From Lumbricus terrestris (taxonomy: Eukaryota > Annelida > Clitellata > Crassiclitellata > Lumbricidae), in NCBI GenBank assembly GCA_949752735.1, contig OX457037.1, positions 40,694,996 through 40,758,995 of the forward strand: a DNA stretch of 64,000 nt, written 5' to 3'. The position numbers and the translations under genes were made by a program. Shown one piece after another: positions 58,760 to 64,000 of this stretch. How positions within the stretch are numbered: the stretch's first letter is position 1; the number at the start of each line of letters is the position of its first letter. Below the pieces are notes generated by a model, which made no database searches, was not told the DNA's origin, and saw only the letters and a program-made list of their open reading frames with translations.

Positions 58760-59529
58760 GGGGCTGTCTATAATATTATGTACACACAGAGGGTTAACAG
58801 GATTTAGGTGATGTGCATACGGCGGGGAGGGGATCCCAAGAAAATGTACGTACGCAAATAAATGTCTAATTGTGACATTATCCTATAGTTGTCCAGTGGT
58901 TTTTTGATTACATTATAATTAAATTCCATTCAGATCTAAATAGCAAACCATAACCATTAACACGTTTTATATAGCAAATGTGATGTTTTAACAAAAATAA
59001 ATAGCCAATGGTAAAATAAAGGTTTTTATAGATGACTTTAGCTAATTAGCTTTTGTAAAGGGGTAGAGCTTATTTGTACGTATGCACAAGGGTCCACAAA
59101 AACGCATAAGTTATAACGTGGGGGGGGGGAGTCGAAAATACGATTTTTTTGGGTGCATAATACATGTATGCTCCCTTACAGTGCTGCATATTTCCGGGCA
59201 GCAACTGCCTACATTATTAATTATCACATTCCAACTCAAAGTCAGTCTTCCCAAATCATCTATAAACTTCAATATTTCTATAAGAAATTCAGTTAAGAAA
59301 TTTAGTCAAATCACACAACTTTCCCTTGGTAACTCGCACAAATGAAGTATTAATGTAACCATTGAAAACCTAAAGAAATCACAGTCAAATGAGTTAAGAT
59401 TTTCAATTTAGGTATCTCTCGAGCTTCAAGTGGACAAAAGAAAAATATTAAAACCGTTCTACCCAAACCCTCGGTACATTTGTTCGTACTGCATCATTCG
59501 CTCTGCAACAGAGAGTTACAGATTAACCA
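58760..59529. other. Non-coding, downstream of YIPF4
   Basis: Presumed 3' UTR/flank of YIPF4. No feature recognised. Confidence 0.4.
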
Positions 59530-62765
<3,236 letters not shown>

Positions 62766-63044
62766 CTAAACGTACAGACAAAGAAACTAATGACAATGCT
62801 TTTGCTAGGTGCAGCATAATCGTTGACAGCAAATTAATGGAATTACTAAGCAATGCCTTGATCAAATCCAACAGATCTAAGTGCAAATATCACCACAAAT
62901 ATAGCAAACAAGACAACCATCTTTCCATTTCCATGTACGACAGGTAAAAATACAAAATTACAACCATAGAAGTACATAGTACAAAGTCACCTCAAAGGGT
63001 AGGTCATTAAATCATTCTTTATTGGCCAGTTTTAATCAACTTCA

Positions 63045-63242
63045 AATTTATTTATTTCTCCATTTCTATAGCGCCCCTTCAAGCTATCTACTCAGAAGCG
63101 CTCCCGACTACAGTGCGGACACTGCATCGGAGTTTCACGCCGAAGTGCCCAAGCAACTGCGAGTGAAGGACTTGCTCAAGGTCCCTACACGGCAACTTGA
63201 GGTGGATTCGAACCTTCCGGCTTCAAGGCAACGAAGCCACCT
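63045..63242 (-). repeat. tRNA-derived SINE (family 1), minus
   Basis: TTTCTATAGCGCCCCTTCAA, GTGCGGACACTGCATCGGAG, GTGAAGGACTTGCTCAAGGT and GGATTCGAACCTTCCGG in the antisense order of the family. Best preserved copy here. Confidence 0.88.
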
Positions 63243-64000
63243 TTCACAAATAAAATGTAGTCAGACAAAGTTCCACAATGACTACATCCTGATAGGATAC
63301 ATATAATTCATCTCGATGATTTATGAGATTGCTTATTTTCAATTTGCTAACATTAATAACACAAACGGCCTAATTACACATATAGCAATAAATATTCAAT
63401 ATCACTAATATTACTCATTTATATTAAATAATTACTTATGAAACAACCAACACTACGAGCATAACAAGTCATAACAAACAGCCTATAACTTAAATTGTGG
63501 CTAAATAATAACCATTTTTAACCAATTTTAATGGTTTACCTAGTAACTAATAGCAGAATTAACATAATACGACGTAGGACAAGAAACATCTCAAGACTAC
63601 TAAACAAGGTGTGCCAGTAGCGCAACGCATACGGAACGTGCATTATTTTCCATAAGGCACGTATTGAATGCATGCTTTATTATGCCGTATGCTGGTGTAC
63701 ATTGACATAAGTTCAAAGTGAAATATTTCCCAACTATGCGCACCAAAAGTCAGCTAAGTTAGAAACCTAGCCTACTAGTACTAACTAGCACATAGCTCCT
63801 GTTCCAGACTATAGCCCTGTTAACCATCACCAATTTCAATCTAACATCACCAATTCACCATGAGGGACAGCATTGGGCATCTTAGCCAATCACATTACAA
63901 AATAGGTTCTATGAAATCACAATGCAACTCTCTTAAGAGGTTACAAAGGTAATTCATGACCTCCATGAAATCACACAGTGATTAGTAGTATTTATAGCCT
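63243..64000. other. Right edge, no gene recognised
   Basis: AT-rich. May hold the YIPF4 promoter or first exon but none could be identified. Confidence 0.35.

Noticed and set aside
63605..63640. Another tRNA head (CCAGTAGCGCAACGCATACGG)
   Set aside because: No box B follows.

Overview
The window is animal nuclear DNA: multi-exon genes with GT-AG introns, long introns, AT-rich non-coding sequence, LINE/SINE/hAT/piggyBac/Gypsy repeats and several satellites. There is no sign of bacterial gene organisation. The gene set (metabotropic-glutamate-receptor-like, Jun, CZIB, RBBP8/CtIP, YIPF4), the tRNA-derived SINEs that share a tail with LINEs, and the abundance of the string AGGCCTA suggest a marine invertebrate, possibly a deuterostome such as an echinoderm. 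The lineage call is an inference; the metazoan call is solid.

Layout. 1-672 (minus): the N-terminal exon of a class C GPCR, cut by the left edge. 937-5860: a hAT element split by a young Ty3/Gypsy LTR retrotransposon. 6.3-24.7 kb: a repeat jungle with no confident host gene, holding nested hAT elements, SINEs, a 19-bp and a 23-bp satellite, a 615-bp (TAG)n array, a LINE broken by two DNA transposons, and an inverted-repeat element carrying a reverse-transcriptase remnant. 24715-28238 (plus): a two-exon Jun gene. 28.2-37.3 kb: non-coding DNA with LINE tails and MITEs. 37289-43746 (minus): CZIB, six exons recognised. 46058-56253 (plus): RBBP8/CtIP, nine exons joining in frame to 880 codons. 59530-62765 (minus): YIPF4, five exons, first exon not found. 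CZIB and RBBP8 are divergent; Jun/CZIB and RBBP8/YIPF4 are convergent.

Function. The genes are unrelated housekeeping or regulatory genes: glutamate-type signalling, AP-1 transcription, a zinc-binding CXXC protein, DNA-end resection and Golgi membrane organisation. The most unusual aspect is the mobile DNA. Fourteen elements with hAT-style termini are flanked by perfect 8-bp target duplications. Several with different termini share internal modules, and two insert at the same position of a SINE. Exon coordinates, joins and target duplications were worked out by hand from the sequence; family names rest on recognised motifs and no database search was run.
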